Assembly (NCBI GenBank): GCA_000014925.1
Contig: CP000474.1
Location: 1,674,001 to 1,738,000 of the forward strand
Length of the DNA stretch: 64,000 nt
Direction: 5' to 3'
DNA from: Paenarthrobacter aurescens TC1
GTDB taxonomy: Bacteria > Actinomycetota > Actinomycetes > Actinomycetales > Micrococcaceae
Part shown: one piece after another, positions 1 through 8,912 of the stretch
Numbering within the stretch: position 1 is the first letter of the stretch
Layout: every line of letters starts with the position of its first letter
Position numbers and translations under genes: made by a program
The notes under the pieces: generated by a model
What the model saw: the letters and a program-made list of their open reading frames with translations, nothing else
What the model was told of the DNA's origin: nothing
The model's database searches: none

Positions 1-621
1 GGCTTCGCGCACCTGCACGGCCACCCGGTGGGCATCGTGGCCAACAACGGTGTCCTCTTCAGTGAATCGTCCCTGAAGGGCGCCCATTTCATTGAGCTCT
101 GCGATCAGCGCGGCATTCCTTTGATCTTCCTGCAGAATCTCTCCGGTTTCATGGTGGGCAAAGACTACGAACAGGGCGGCATCGCCAAGAACGGCGCCAA
201 GATGGTCACCGCAGTGGCCACGGCTCGGGTGCCCAAGCTGACAGTGGTCATCGGTGGTTCCTTCGGTGCGGGCAACTACTCCATGTGCGGCCGGGCCTAT
301 TCGCCACGGTTCCTGTGGATGTGGCCGGCGGCCCGGATCTCCGTCATGGGAGGAAACCAAGCCTCCAGCGTGCTGGCAACCGTCAAGAGGGATCAGTACG
401 AGGCTGCGGGCGAAGAATGGTCCGCCGAGGACGAGGAAGCTTTCAAAGCTCCCATCAGGCAACAGTATGAGGACCAAGGCAGTCCGTACTACTCCACTGC
501 GCGCCTATGGGACGACGGCATTATCGACCCCGCTGACACGCGGCGTGTCCTGGGAATGGCCCTGGACGTCGTCTCCCGCCAACAACTGCCCGAGACCTCC
601 TTCGGTCTCTTCAGGATGTGA
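1..621 (+). CDS. Acyl-CoA carboxylase, carboxyltransferase (beta) subunit, 3' part
   Basis: The frame is open from base 1, so this is the C-terminal 206 residues of a larger gene; a family member has about 530. The visible part is the C-terminal crotonase-fold half of a biotin-dependent carboxyltransferase, with the conserved glycine-rich stretches GGSFGAGNY and AARISVMGG. The product should pass carboxyl from biotin to an acyl-CoA. The next gene encodes the biotin carboxylase/biotin carrier subunit. The surrounding gene set (acyl-CoA dehydrogenase, MaoC, CitE lyase, CoA-transferase) matches the M. tuberculosis accD1 locus, so 3-methylcrotonyl-CoA is the likeliest substrate, but this is inferred from context. 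The GTG at 28 is not the true start. Confidence 0.9.
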   Translation, partial: GFAHLHGHPVGIVANNGVLFSESSLKGAHFIELCDQRGIPLIFLQNLSGFMVGKDYEQGGIAKNGAKMVTAVATARVPKLTVVIGGSFGAGNYSMCGRAYSPRFLWMWPAARISVMGGNQASSVLATVKRDQYEAAGEEWSAEDEEAFKAPIRQQYEDQGSPYYSTARLWDDGIIDPADTRRVLGMALDVVSRQQLPETSFGLFRM

Positions 622-623
622 TC

Positions 624-2819
624 ATGACCCTGCCAACAACAACCACAGCCCCAGGCAGCACGGCAGTAGACTCCAGAACCTTCGGTGCCGTCCTCGTTGC
701 CAACCGTGGTGAGATCGCCTGCCGCGTCATCCGGACACTAAAGGAGATGGGAATCCGCTCCATCGCCGTGTACTCGGACGCGGACAAAGACGCCAAGCAC
801 GTGACCCTCGCCGATACCGCCGTCGCCATAGGTGGCACGGCACCCGCGGAAAGCTACTTGAAGATCGACGCCATCATCGACGCGTGCCGTAGGAGCGGGG
901 CGGAGGCAGTCCACCCGGGCTATGGCTTCCTGTCCGAGAACGTGGAGTTCGCCAAAGCGCTGGACGCTGCGGGCATCACGTTCATCGGACCCGGCATCGG
1001 TGCCATCGAGGTCATGGGCGACAAGATCCGGTCCAAGAACCACGTGATGGCCTACGACGTTCCGTGCGTCCCCGGCATCGCCAAGCCCGGACTCTCCGAT
1101 CAGGAGTTGATCGAGGCGGCGCCGGGGGTCGGTTTCCCCTTGCTGATCAAGCCCTCTGCAGGTGGCGGCGGCAAAGGCATGCACGTGGTGGAACGGCCCG
1201 AGGACATGGCCTCCACGCTCGCAACGGCGAGGCGCGTGGCAGCGTCCGCTTTCGGTGACGACACCCTTTTCCTGGAAAGGCTCATCCGCGCACCGCGTCA
1301 CATCGAGGTCCAGGTCCTGGCCGACAACCACGGCAACGTCATCCACCTCGGCGAGCGCGAGTGCTCCCTCCAACGCCGTCACCAGAAGGTCATTGAGGAA
1401 GCCCCGTCTGCCCTGTTCGAATCATTGCCGGACGGTGCGGAGGAACGGGCCCGTATTGGCGAGGCGGCCTGCAACGCAGCGCGTTCGGTCAATTACAGCG
1501 GCGCGGGAACCGTAGAGTTCCTGGTGTCCGATGAGCACCCCGACGAGTTCTTCTTCATGGAGATGAACACCCGGCTGCAGGTGGAGCATCCCGTCACGGA
1601 GATGGTCACGGGCATCGACCTCGTGGAATGGCAGGTGAGGATCGCCGCCGGTGAAGTGCTCACCGTGGCGCAGTCCGACGTCGTACTTAATGGCCACGCT
1701 GTGGAGGCGCGGGTCTATGCTGAGGTGCCGGAGCGGAACTTCATGCCGTCGATGGGTCGCATTGTGGCGCTCGCCGAGCAGGGCGCAGCGGATGAAACCG
1801 TCTCCGGTCAGCAACGCGCCCACGCCAACGTGCGCATTGACTCCGCAATGCGGGACACCCTGGAAATCACGGGCGACTACGACCCCATGCTCGCCAAGAT
1901 CATCGCGTGGGGCGAGGACAGGGCAGCGGCGCTGGATACCCTGGACGCTGCCCTTGGCCGCTACACGCTGCTGGGCGTGGACACGAATGTGGAGTACCTG
2001 CGCCTGCTGATCAACGATCCCGATGTCCGGGCCGGGCGCCTCGACACCGGGCTGATTGAGCGCAGGCTGCCGTCCATGGAGTTCCGGCATGCTGGTCCCA
2101 GGGAACTGATCGCCGCCGCTCTCACACTGTGGCTGGAGCGCACCGGCCCGGCGCTCGCCGGTGACGCGTGGAAGACTCCCGATGCCTGGCGCGTCGGCGC
2201 CCGCGGCGCGTGGACAGCCACGTTTGGTGTTCCGGGCGGTGAAATCGCAACGGTGTCCATCACCGAGACGGTGTCCAACACCGAACAGCGAGGCACCGTA
2301 TCGGCAATGGTCGACGGCGGGGACCCGGTCAGCGTTCGGGTGGCGGACCGCAGCGACAACAGCGTCGCTTTGGAGTTCGACGGCGGCTTGGTCATCTTCG
2401 CGGTTGGGATGGCGCCGGGTGTGACGGCCGGTGTCCGCGAGCTGTACGTGGGCAACGATGGCTGGTCCTGCCGGCTCGAGGTCCTGGCCCGGGCAGAGCG
2501 CCTACGGCGGATGCTCGCCGGCATCCAGCGCGAAGAAGGCGTGGCCGATCCGGAGGTGCGCTCACCCATGCCCGGGACGGTGGTGTCCGTGTCCGTGGCC
2601 GACGGAGATTCCGTGGAGGAAGGCCAAGCCCTCCTTGCCGTCGAAGCGATGAAGATGGAGCACCAACTGGTGGCCTCCGTTGCTGGAACCGTCCACCTCA
2701 CCAGCAAACCCGGCGATTTGGTCAAAGCCGACCAGGTGCTCGCCACCATTCACGTAGCTGACGCCGCAGACGACACGGCCACCACAGACAAGAACCCAGA
2801 CAAGGAAGTCCAGTCATGA
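624..2819 (+). CDS. Biotin carboxylase / biotin carrier subunit of acyl-CoA carboxylase
   Basis: About 731 residues. An N-terminal biotin carboxylase with an ATP-grasp fold (KPSAGGGGKGM near residue 175, then EMNTRLQVEHPVTE) is followed by a linker region and a C-terminal biotinyl domain with the motif EAMKMEH. The biotinylated lysine is codon 2652-2654, about residue 677. It carboxylates its own biotin with ATP and bicarbonate for the carboxyltransferase encoded just upstream. I chose ATG 624, which has AGGA seven bases upstream; the in-frame GTG at 618 has no room for a ribosome site. The stop overlaps the next start in ATGA. By locus it is accA1-like (methylcrotonyl-CoA carboxylase alpha); propionyl- or acetyl-CoA cannot be excluded. 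Confidence 0.9.
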   Translation: MTLPTTTTAPGSTAVDSRTFGAVLVANRGEIACRVIRTLKEMGIRSIAVYSDADKDAKHVTLADTAVAIGGTAPAESYLKIDAIIDACRRSGAEAVHPGYGFLSENVEFAKALDAAGITFIGPGIGAIEVMGDKIRSKNHVMAYDVPCVPGIAKPGLSDQELIEAAPGVGFPLLIKPSAGGGGKGMHVVERPEDMASTLATARRVAASAFGDDTLFLERLIRAPRHIEVQVLADNHGNVIHLGERECSLQRRHQKVIEEAPSALFESLPDGAEERARIGEAACNAARSVNYSGAGTVEFLVSDEHPDEFFFMEMNTRLQVEHPVTEMVTGIDLVEWQVRIAAGEVLTVAQSDVVLNGHAVEARVYAEVPERNFMPSMGRIVALAEQGAADETVSGQQRAHANVRIDSAMRDTLEITGDYDPMLAKIIAWGEDRAAALDTLDAALGRYTLLGVDTNVEYLRLLINDPDVRAGRLDTGLIERRLPSMEFRHAGPRELIAAALTLWLERTGPALAGDAWKTPDAWRVGARGAWTATFGVPGGEIATVSITETVSNTEQRGTVSAMVDGGDPVSVRVADRSDNSVALEFDGGLVIFAVGMAPGVTAGVRELYVGNDGWSCRLEVLARAERLRRMLAGIQREEGVADPEVRSPMPGTVVSVSVADGDSVEEGQALLAVEAMKMEHQLVASVAGTVHLTSKPGDLVKADQVLATIHVADAADDTATTDKNPDKEVQS

Positions 2820-3979
2820 GCACGTTTGACCTGAATGAGGAGTACCAGGACCTCAGCGACTCCGTCCGCGAGTTTGCCGACGAAGTTGTGGCACCGGTCT
2901 CCGCCAAGCACGATGAAGAGCACAGCTTCCCCTACGAAGTTGTGAAGCAGATGGGGGAGATGGGCCTGTTTGGCTTGCCGTTCCCCGAAGAGTTTGGCGG
3001 GATGGGCGGAGACTACTTCGCCCTTGCCTTGGCCTTGGAGCAGCTGGGACGCGTGGACCAGTCGGTGGCCATCACCCTCGAAGCCGGAGTGTCCCTGGGC
3101 GCCATGCCGGTGTTCCGCTTCGGCACGGAGGAACAGAAGCAAGAGTGGCTGCCACAGTTGGCGTCCGGACGTTCTTTGGCTGGGTTTGGCTTGACTGAAC
3201 GCGAAGCCGGTTCGGATGCCGGCGGTACCAAGACCAACGCCCACGTGGAAAACGGCGAATGGGTGATCAACGGCAATAAGGAGTTCATTACCAACTCCGG
3301 TACGGACATCACCACACTGGTCACCGTCACGGCAGTAACGGGCAAAAAGGAGAATGCCGACGGCAGCACCAAGAAGGAAATCTCCACCATCCTTGTCCCC
3401 ACGGACACGCCCGGGTTCACTGCAGAAAAGCCGTACAACAAGGTGGGATGGAACGCTTCCGACACCCACCCGCTCACCCTGGACAATGTCCGGGTTCCTG
3501 AAGCGAACCTGCTGGGTGAGCGCGGCCGCGGCTACGCGAACTTCCTTTCCATCCTGGACGAGGGCCGCATCGCGATCGCTGCGCTGGCCACGGGCGCGGC
3601 TCAAGGTTGCGTGGACTTGTCGGTGAAGTATGCCAAGGAACGCAGCGCGTTCGGGCAGAACATCGGCAAGTACCAGGCCATCCAGTTCAAGATCGCTCGC
3701 ATGCAGGCAAGGGCCCACACTGCCCGCCTTGCCTACTACGACGCCGCCTCCAGGATGCTGGCGGGCAAGCCGTTCAAGACTGAAGCGGCCATCGCTAAGA
3801 TGGTCGCAGGCGAGGCAGCCATGGACAACGCGCGGGACGCCACCCAGGTGTTCGGCGGCTATGGCTTCATCAACGAATTCACGGTGGCACGCCATTACCG
3901 CGATTCCAAGATCCTTGAAATCGGGGAGGGCACCACCGAAGTCCAGTTGATGCTCATCGCCCGCGAGCTGGGTCTGTAA
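2816..3979 (+). CDS. Acyl-CoA dehydrogenase (branched-chain type by context)
   Basis: 387 residues, the normal length for a soluble FAD-dependent acyl-CoA dehydrogenase. The signature [15 protein letters not shown] (near residue 125) and the C-terminal GEGTTEVQ are clear. It oxidises an acyl-CoA to the 2-enoyl-CoA and passes electrons to ETF. Its place next to a methylcrotonyl-type carboxylase suggests isovaleryl-CoA. However, the C-terminal motif keeps a glutamate at the SCAD/MCAD catalytic-base position, whereas the mammalian isovaleryl-CoA dehydrogenase has alanine there and uses another glutamate. Substrate is therefore uncertain. It overlaps the upstream gene by 4 bases (ATGA) and resembles FadE19 of M. 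tuberculosis by position. Confidence 0.88.
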   Translation: MSTFDLNEEYQDLSDSVREFADEVVAPVSAKHDEEHSFPYEVVKQMGEMGLFGLPFPEEFGGMGGDYFALALALEQLGRVDQSVAITLEAGVSLGAMPVFRFGTEEQKQEWLPQLASGRSLAGFGLTEREAGSDAGGTKTNAHVENGEWVINGNKEFITNSGTDITTLVTVTAVTGKKENADGSTKKEISTILVPTDTPGFTAEKPYNKVGWNASDTHPLTLDNVRVPEANLLGERGRGYANFLSILDEGRIAIAALATGAAQGCVDLSVKYAKERSAFGQNIGKYQAIQFKIARMQARAHTARLAYYDAASRMLAGKPFKTEAAIAKMVAGEAAMDNARDATQVFGGYGFINEFTVARHYRDSKILEIGEGTTEVQLMLIARELGL

Positions 3980-4016
3980 CCGTACGTGGGTCGGCAGTGG
4001 CAGGGAAGGATCAAGG

Positions 4017-4835
4017 ATGATTGACAAGGTTGTTGCCAGCGCCGCGGAAGCGGTGAAGGACATCCCGGACGGAGCCTCGCTAGCGGTGGGAGGTTTCGGC
4101 TTATGCGGTATCCCCGTCTCCCTGATCGAAGCCCTGCACAGCCAAGGCACCGCCGATCTTGAGACGGTCAGCAACAACTGCGGGGTGGACGACTGGGGCC
4201 TTGGCATTCTCCTTAAGGATGGTCGAATCAGACGGACCATCAGTTCGTACGTGGGCGAGAACAAGGAATTTGCCAGGCAGTACCTGGCGGGGGAGTTGGA
4301 AGTAGTCCTCACTCCACAGGGCACCCTGGCCGAGAAGCTCCGCGCCGGTGGCGCCGGCATTCCTGCGTTCTACACCAAGGCAGGTGTGGGAACCCAGGTG
4401 TCCGAAGGTGGCCTCCCGCAGAAGTACGACGCCGAAGGGAACGTTGCGCTGGCCTCGTCGCCGAAAGAGGTACGGACCTTCAATGACGCGGACTATGTGC
4501 TGGAAGAGTCCCTGACACCTGATTTCGGCTTGGTCCATGCCTGGAAAGGTGACCGCCACGGGAACCTCGTTTTCCACGCGACAGCCATGAACTTCAACCC
4601 CCTCTGTGCCATGGCGGCAAGGACCACCATCGCCGAAGTGGAGGAGTTGGTGGAACCCGGCGAGCTGGACCCGGAGCATATCCATACGCCGGGGATTTTC
4701 GTCCAACGGGTGGTGGTGGCTACCTCACACGAGAAGCGGATAGAAAAGCGCACGGTAGCGCTGGCCCCCAGTAGCGGGCCAGGCCCGTCCGGAACAGCCC
4801 AATCCGGAACAGACCAGGCAGGAGCGGCACGATGA
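4017..4835 (+). CDS. scoA: 3-oxoacid CoA-transferase subunit A
   Basis: 272 residues. The glycine-rich CoA-binding motif GGFGLCGIP lies near residue 26, typical of the alpha subunit of succinyl-CoA:3-ketoacid CoA-transferases. With subunit B it activates acetoacetate to acetoacetyl-CoA, the final step of leucine breakdown. The last 25 or so residues are a Ser/Gly/Pro/Ala/Gln-rich tail beyond the usual ~230-residue subunit, probably disordered. AAGGATCAAGG upstream serves as ribosome site. The stop overlaps the start of the B subunit by 4 bases, consistent with coupled translation of an equimolar complex. Confidence 0.9.
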   Translation: MIDKVVASAAEAVKDIPDGASLAVGGFGLCGIPVSLIEALHSQGTADLETVSNNCGVDDWGLGILLKDGRIRRTISSYVGENKEFARQYLAGELEVVLTPQGTLAEKLRAGGAGIPAFYTKAGVGTQVSEGGLPQKYDAEGNVALASSPKEVRTFNDADYVLEESLTPDFGLVHAWKGDRHGNLVFHATAMNFNPLCAMAARTTIAEVEELVEPGELDPEHIHTPGIFVQRVVVATSHEKRIEKRTVALAPSSGPGPSGTAQSGTDQAGAAR

Positions 4836-5584
4836 CGGACAACACGTACCAGGACATCCCGCCCCGTCCCGAAGCCGTCCGGCACGAATACCGTCGCGCC
4901 GACGTCGAACATCACGAGGCCAAAGGCTGGACCCGCAACGAACTGGCCGCCCGCGTGGCCAAGGAACTCACCAACGGGCAATACGTGAACCTGGGAATCG
5001 GGATGCCCACTCTGATCCCCAACTACATTCCGGACGGCGTGGAGGTCATTCTTCACTCTGAGAACGGGATTCTGGGAGTGGGCCCGTACCCGGCTGAGGA
5101 CAAGGTGGATCCGGACCTGATCAACGCCGGAAAGGAAACCGTGACCACGAATGCGGGTGCTGCGTTCTTCGACTCGGCGTCGTCCTTCGGCATGATCCGC
5201 GGCGGACATGTGGACGTCGCTGTGTTGGGTGCCATGGAGGTGGCCGCGAACGGTGACCTGGCCAACTGGATGATTCCAGGCAAGATGGTCAAGGGCATGG
5301 GTGGTGCCATGGACCTGGTGTTCGGCGCCAAGAAGGTCATTGTCATGATGGAACACATGGACCGCAGCGGCAGGCCGAAAATCGTCCAGGACTGCACGCT
5401 CCCGCTCACAGGAAAGGGGTGTGTGGACCGCATCATCACTGACCTGGCAGTCATCGACGTCGTTAAGGACGAAGGTGACCCACGCTTGGTCCTCCGCGAG
5501 TTGGCGCCCAACGTCACGCTTGAGGACGTCCTGGCCGCTACAGGGGCCGAGCTGTTCGAGGAAGACCAGGAGCTCACTGTATGA
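4832..5584 (+). CDS. scoB: 3-oxoacid CoA-transferase subunit B
   Basis: 250 residues, about 30 longer than the typical beta subunit because of an N-terminal extension with many charged residues. The core has [11 protein letters not shown] and the catalytic SENGILG motif; its glutamate forms the CoA thioester intermediate. It pairs with the upstream subunit A (4-base ATGA overlap) to transfer CoA from succinyl-CoA to acetoacetate. Its own stop overlaps the next (MaoC) gene in ATGA, so all three belong to one transcript. Confidence 0.9.
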   Translation: MTDNTYQDIPPRPEAVRHEYRRADVEHHEAKGWTRNELAARVAKELTNGQYVNLGIGMPTLIPNYIPDGVEVILHSENGILGVGPYPAEDKVDPDLINAGKETVTTNAGAAFFDSASSFGMIRGGHVDVAVLGAMEVAANGDLANWMIPGKMVKGMGGAMDLVFGAKKVIVMMEHMDRSGRPKIVQDCTLPLTGKGCVDRIITDLAVIDVVKDEGDPRLVLRELAPNVTLEDVLAATGAELFEEDQELTV

Positions 5585-6066
5585 CGCGGGTGGTGGAGCA
5601 GCGTGGGCTGTATTTCGATGAACTTGAAGAGGGCGTGATCTATGCCCACAAACCCGGACGCACCGTCACGGAGACGGACAATGTCCTCTTCACCACCATG
5701 ACCATGAACACGCAAGCGCTGCATCTGGACGCGGCATGGAGTTCCGGTCAGCCGTTCGGGCAGCGGCTCATGAACTCCATGTTTACTCTGTCCACCATGG
5801 TGGGGCAGTCGGTGACCCAGCTGACCCAGGGAACCATCATTGCGCAGCTCGGACTGACGGATGTCACTTTTCCGCACCCGCTGTATCACGGCGATACCCT
5901 GTACACGGAAACGGTGATCACGGGAAAGCGGCTGTCCTCGTCCCGCCCCGGGCAAGGAGTGGCCACCATGCAGCACACTGGCCGTAATCAAGACGGGACA
6001 GTGGTTGCCTTGGCCACCCGGACCTGCCTGATGTGGACCAAAGAAGCGCACGCCGCCCAGTCATAG
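5581..6066 (+). CDS. MaoC-family hydratase
   Basis: 161 residues with a single hot-dog fold of the MaoC/R-hydratase type: YFDEL near the N-terminus, then HLDA, and the [11 protein letters not shown] segment typical of the family. By position it matches Rv2499c, next to CitE-type Rv2498c in the M. tuberculosis leucine cluster. It may therefore hydrate methylglutaconyl-CoA to a 3-hydroxy-3-methylglutaryl-CoA; this is inferred from the cluster, not from active-site evidence. Start overlaps the CoA-transferase stop (ATGA). Confidence 0.85.
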   Translation: MTRVVEQRGLYFDELEEGVIYAHKPGRTVTETDNVLFTTMTMNTQALHLDAAWSSGQPFGQRLMNSMFTLSTMVGQSVTQLTQGTIIAQLGLTDVTFPHPLYHGDTLYTETVITGKRLSSSRPGQGVATMQHTGRNQDGTVVALATRTCLMWTKEAHAAQS

Positions 6067-6106
6067 TTTTCCGTTCGTGTCAGCACTTCAGCAGCAAGGA
6101 ATCCGC

Positions 6107-6976
6107 ATGCCCTCCACCGACTCGTCCACCACGGCGGTTCTTCCGTTTACCATGGGTCCGGCCCTCTTGTTCTGCCCTGCAGATCGGCCGGAGCGCTTCG
6201 GGAAGGCATCTGAGCGTTCCGATGCCGTCATCCTGGATCTCGAGGACGCCGTGGCTCCGGCGGACAAGAAGGGGGCCCGCGAAGCGATTCTTGAACAGGC
6301 AGGTTCCGCAGAGCAAGGTACAGGCGGTCTTGAGCCAAGCCGCACCATTGTTCGGGTGAATCCCGTGGGGACGCAGGAGTTCGAGCTCGATCTTGAGGCT
6401 CTGGCCAGGACGCCCTATCGCACCGTCATGTTGGCAAAGGCGGAGAGTGCGGAGCAGCTCAGGTCTTTAGAGGGTTATCAGGTCATCGCGCTGTGTGAAA
6501 CCGCGGCAGGCATCGTCAATGCTGCTTCGATCGCCGCCGAGCCGAACGTCGTGGGTCTGATGTGGGGTGCCGAGGACCTGCTGGCTTCCCTGGGTGGCCT
6601 CTCCAGCAGGAACGACGACGGCGGGTACCGGGCTGTCGCGCTGCACTCACGGTCCGCCGTGCTGCTTGCCGCGAAGGCCGCCGGCAAGGAAGCCATCGAT
6701 TCCGTGTACGTGAATATCCCGGACCTTGAGGGTTTGTCCGCCGAGTCCCGGGATGCCGTTTCCAGTGGCTTCGGAGCGAAAGCCTGCATCCACCCGAACC
6801 AGGTGGCCGTGGTCCGGGAGGCCTACGCGCCCACCGACGAAGCCGTAGCCCAAGCCACGGAACTTCTTGAAGCGGCGGCTGCGGCAGGCACAGGTGTGTT
6901 CCAGTTCAAGGGGAAGATGATCGACGGCCCCATCCTTAAGCACGCGGAAGCGACGCTCCGCCGTGCAAGGCACTAA
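6107..6976 (+). CDS. CitE-type CoA-ester lyase (HpcH/HpaI aldolase superfamily)
   Basis: 289 residues. TIM-barrel HpcH/HpaI/CitE family: early PADRPERFGKA, then VILDLEDAVAP with metal/CoA-contacting acidic residues, VRVNP, LCETAAG and CIHPNQV. The M. tuberculosis counterpart at the same place in the cluster (Rv2498c) has been described as a 3-hydroxy-3-methylglutaryl-CoA lyase, which would give acetyl-CoA and acetoacetate here, feeding the CoA-transferase. Citramalyl- or malyl-CoA lyase are alternatives. ATG 6107 is chosen because AAGGA lies six bases upstream; an in-frame GTG at 6077 has no such site. Last gene of the operon. Confidence 0.85.
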   Translation: MPSTDSSTTAVLPFTMGPALLFCPADRPERFGKASERSDAVILDLEDAVAPADKKGAREAILEQAGSAEQGTGGLEPSRTIVRVNPVGTQEFELDLEALARTPYRTVMLAKAESAEQLRSLEGYQVIALCETAAGIVNAASIAAEPNVVGLMWGAEDLLASLGGLSSRNDDGGYRAVALHSRSAVLLAAKAAGKEAIDSVYVNIPDLEGLSAESRDAVSSGFGAKACIHPNQVAVVREAYAPTDEAVAQATELLEAAAAAGTGVFQFKGKMIDGPILKHAEATLRRARH

Positions 6977-6978
6977 CG

Positions 6979-7047
6979 ACGAATCCGGCCTTTGTTTGTC
7001 CCATACACCGTAGAACGGCGAGGTGAGCAAACAGGGGCCGGATTCGT
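6979..7047. terminator. Inverted repeat between convergent genes (possible bidirectional terminator)
   Basis: ACGAATCCGGCC at 6979-6990 is perfectly repeated in inverted orientation at 7036-7047, leaving a long 45-base spacer. It lies between the end of the leucine operon and the end of the convergent oxidoreductase gene. It may act as a bidirectional terminator without a clear U-tract; the long loop makes this tentative. Confidence 0.4.
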
Positions 7048-7063
7048 TAGGGTGGCCAGGGCG

Positions 7064-8194
7064 CTAGGCGCGTACCGGCGTCGAGACTTCGGTCAGTTCC
7101 ACCAGTTCAACTCCAGCGGGCCGCGAGGCCGTGCTCTTGATGGCGACCGCTTGGCCGCTCTTGGCTGATTCCAGCACAGATTCCATGATGTCCAAAGCGT
7201 GGAAAGCGAGCCGGCCGCCGGCGCGTGGTTCCTGTCCGGGTGGAGTTGCTGCGAGGTCGGCGATGCCGAAGCCACGTCCGGAGTCCACATACCCGGCGGA
7301 GACGGGCAGTGTTTCCCAGTCCTCGGCGCCGAGTGCAAAGAGCTGCACGTCGCCGTCGAAGTGGTTGGGATCCGGCACGATGAGTGACCCCTTTTCACCG
7401 TGGATCTCGATGTTGGGGCTCTTGGTTTTCACGGCGTCAAAGCTCATGAAGAGGGTGGACAAGGCGCCGGACTCATGGACCAGAACCCCGGTGACGTGCG
7501 AGTCGATGTCCACCGGGACCACCTGTCCCTCACGCGGGCCCGAACCAATGGTGCGTTGGCTGCGCGTGTGGCTGGCAGCACCCACCACTGACACCACAGG
7601 ACCGAGAAGTGTGACCAGCGCCGAGACGTAGTACGGACCCATGTCCAGTAACGGTCCACCTCCGGGCTGGTAGTAGAAGTCCGGGTTTGGGTGCCAACGC
7701 TCATGCCCCGGCGTCGCCATGGTTGCAGTGGCGGAGACGGGGGCGCCGATCAGACCGTCGTCGATCGCTTTACGGGCAGTCTGGATGCCAGTACCCAGCA
7801 CGGTGTCCGGTGCGCAACCAACCACAACCCCCGCTGCTGCGGCGGCCGCAAGTACCTCCCGGGCCTCAGCCGTTGTAGCAGCCAACGGCTTTTCACCGTA
7901 GACCGACTTGCCGGCGGCGATTGCTTTGAGCGCGATGTCCGCGTGGGCCGCAGGGATGGTCAAGTTCAGGACGAGGTCCACATCGTCCGCTGCCAGGAGT
8001 TCGTCCACGGACAGCGCCCGGACACCATCGTAGGAGTCGGTCACGGCCTGCGCCCGCGCCGGGTCAAGGTCCGCTACGGCCACCAGGTTGATGGGATCCA
8101 GCCGGCGGAAGTTGCTCAGGTACTGGGCAATGATGGCGCCGCACCCGATGACTCCGACGTTTAGCGGCTTGGCAGGGGTTATCGAGACGCCCAC
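7064..8194 (-). CDS. Gfo/Idh/MocA-family NAD(P)-dependent oxidoreductase
   Basis: 376 residues. N-terminal Rossmann fold with GVIGCGAI near residue 14, the GEKPLA motif of the family at about residue 97, and a C-terminal alpha/beta domain. Members oxidise or reduce sugars, inositols or their 3-keto derivatives. It is the last gene of a carbohydrate uptake cluster and overlaps the end of the ThuA-like gene by 16 bases. A second, divergent family member lies two genes upstream, so the pair may act on successive intermediates. The substrate cannot be read from the sequence. Confidence 0.88.
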   Translation of the reverse strand: MGVSITPAKPLNVGVIGCGAIIAQYLSNFRRLDPINLVAVADLDPARAQAVTDSYDGVRALSVDELLAADDVDLVLNLTIPAAHADIALKAIAAGKSVYGEKPLAATTAEAREVLAAAAAAGVVVGCAPDTVLGTGIQTARKAIDDGLIGAPVSATATMATPGHERWHPNPDFYYQPGGGPLLDMGPYYVSALVTLLGPVVSVVGAASHTRSQRTIGSGPREGQVVPVDIDSHVTGVLVHESGALSTLFMSFDAVKTKSPNIEIHGEKGSLIVPDPNHFDGDVQLFALGAEDWETLPVSAGYVDSGRGFGIADLAATPPGQEPRAGGRLAFHALDIMESVLESAKSGQAVAIKSTASRPAGVELVELTEVSTPVRA

Positions 8195-8880
8195 AGCATG
8201 CCCCTTTCAATGATGGTACGGACGTTGTTGTCCTGGAGGATTTCCACGCGGTGGCCCGGGGTGCAGACGAAAATTCTGCCCGTGCCCCATTGACGGGTCC
8301 AGATGGCGGGCGAGGTGACCTCACGGTTCCACGGGTCCCACTCGCGGACTTTCTGGGTGGTGGTGGCCAGCACATCGATGTAGTCGTCGGACAGGACCCA
8401 GTACTGCTCCGTGACGAGGTCGAAGTCGCCGATTCCCTGGGTGATGGGGTGTTCGGATGCAGCGGTCACCATGTTGACGGTGTAGGGAACGTAATTGTCT
8501 GATTGCTCCCCGACCCGCTCGTCGGCATGCTTGCCGGGGTGGCAGGCGAACTGGCCGCCGATCAGGTGAAGGTAGTCCGAGTTGTTGCGGTAGGAGTCGG
8601 CGATGCCACCGTGCCATCCCGCCAGGCCGGTGCCGTTTTCGACGGCGGTGCGCAGGCCCTCGAACTCATCCTTCTCGATGGTGGTCATGGTCATGCATTG
8701 CACGATCAGGTCCACTCCGGCCATGTAGTCGGGATCGGCGTAGATCTTGGGCGATTCCTCCACCCGGACGTCGTAGCCGTTGTCCTTCAGATAGGGAATG
8801 AACAGCTCCGTGGCTTCCACCGGCTGGTGTCCGTCCCAACCGCCGCGAACCACCAGCGCTGTCTTGTTGTTGCTTGTCAT
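8179..8880 (-). CDS. ThuA-like domain protein
   Basis: 233 residues. It matches the ThuA (trehalose utilisation) fold, a class I glutamine-amidotransferase-like flavodoxin fold: GGWDGHQP at the N-terminus, then DLIVQCMTM, GLAGWHGG and the C-terminal TPGHR. ThuA proteins occur with Gfo/Idh dehydrogenases in pathways that process 3-keto-glycosides such as ketotrehalose. Start ATG 8880 has AAGGA five bases upstream; an ATG nine codons earlier lacks a site. Lying between two Gfo/Idh genes, it probably acts in the same sugar route; the exact reaction is not known to me. Confidence 0.82.
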   Translation of the reverse strand: MTSNNKTALVVRGGWDGHQPVEATELFIPYLKDNGYDVRVEESPKIYADPDYMAGVDLIVQCMTMTTIEKDEFEGLRTAVENGTGLAGWHGGIADSYRNNSDYLHLIGGQFACHPGKHADERVGEQSDNYVPYTVNMVTAASEHPITQGIGDFDLVTEQYWVLSDDYIDVLATTTQKVREWDPWNREVTSPAIWTRQWGTGRIFVCTPGHRVEILQDNNVRTIIERGMLWASR

Positions 8881-8912
8881 GGTTTCCTTCGTATCGGGCG
8901 TTTTCATATCAG

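Noticed and set aside
2750..4360. 536-codon antisense frame across the acyl-CoA dehydrogenase and CoA-transferase genes
   Set aside because: Lies opposite two well-supported genes and has no domain resemblance.
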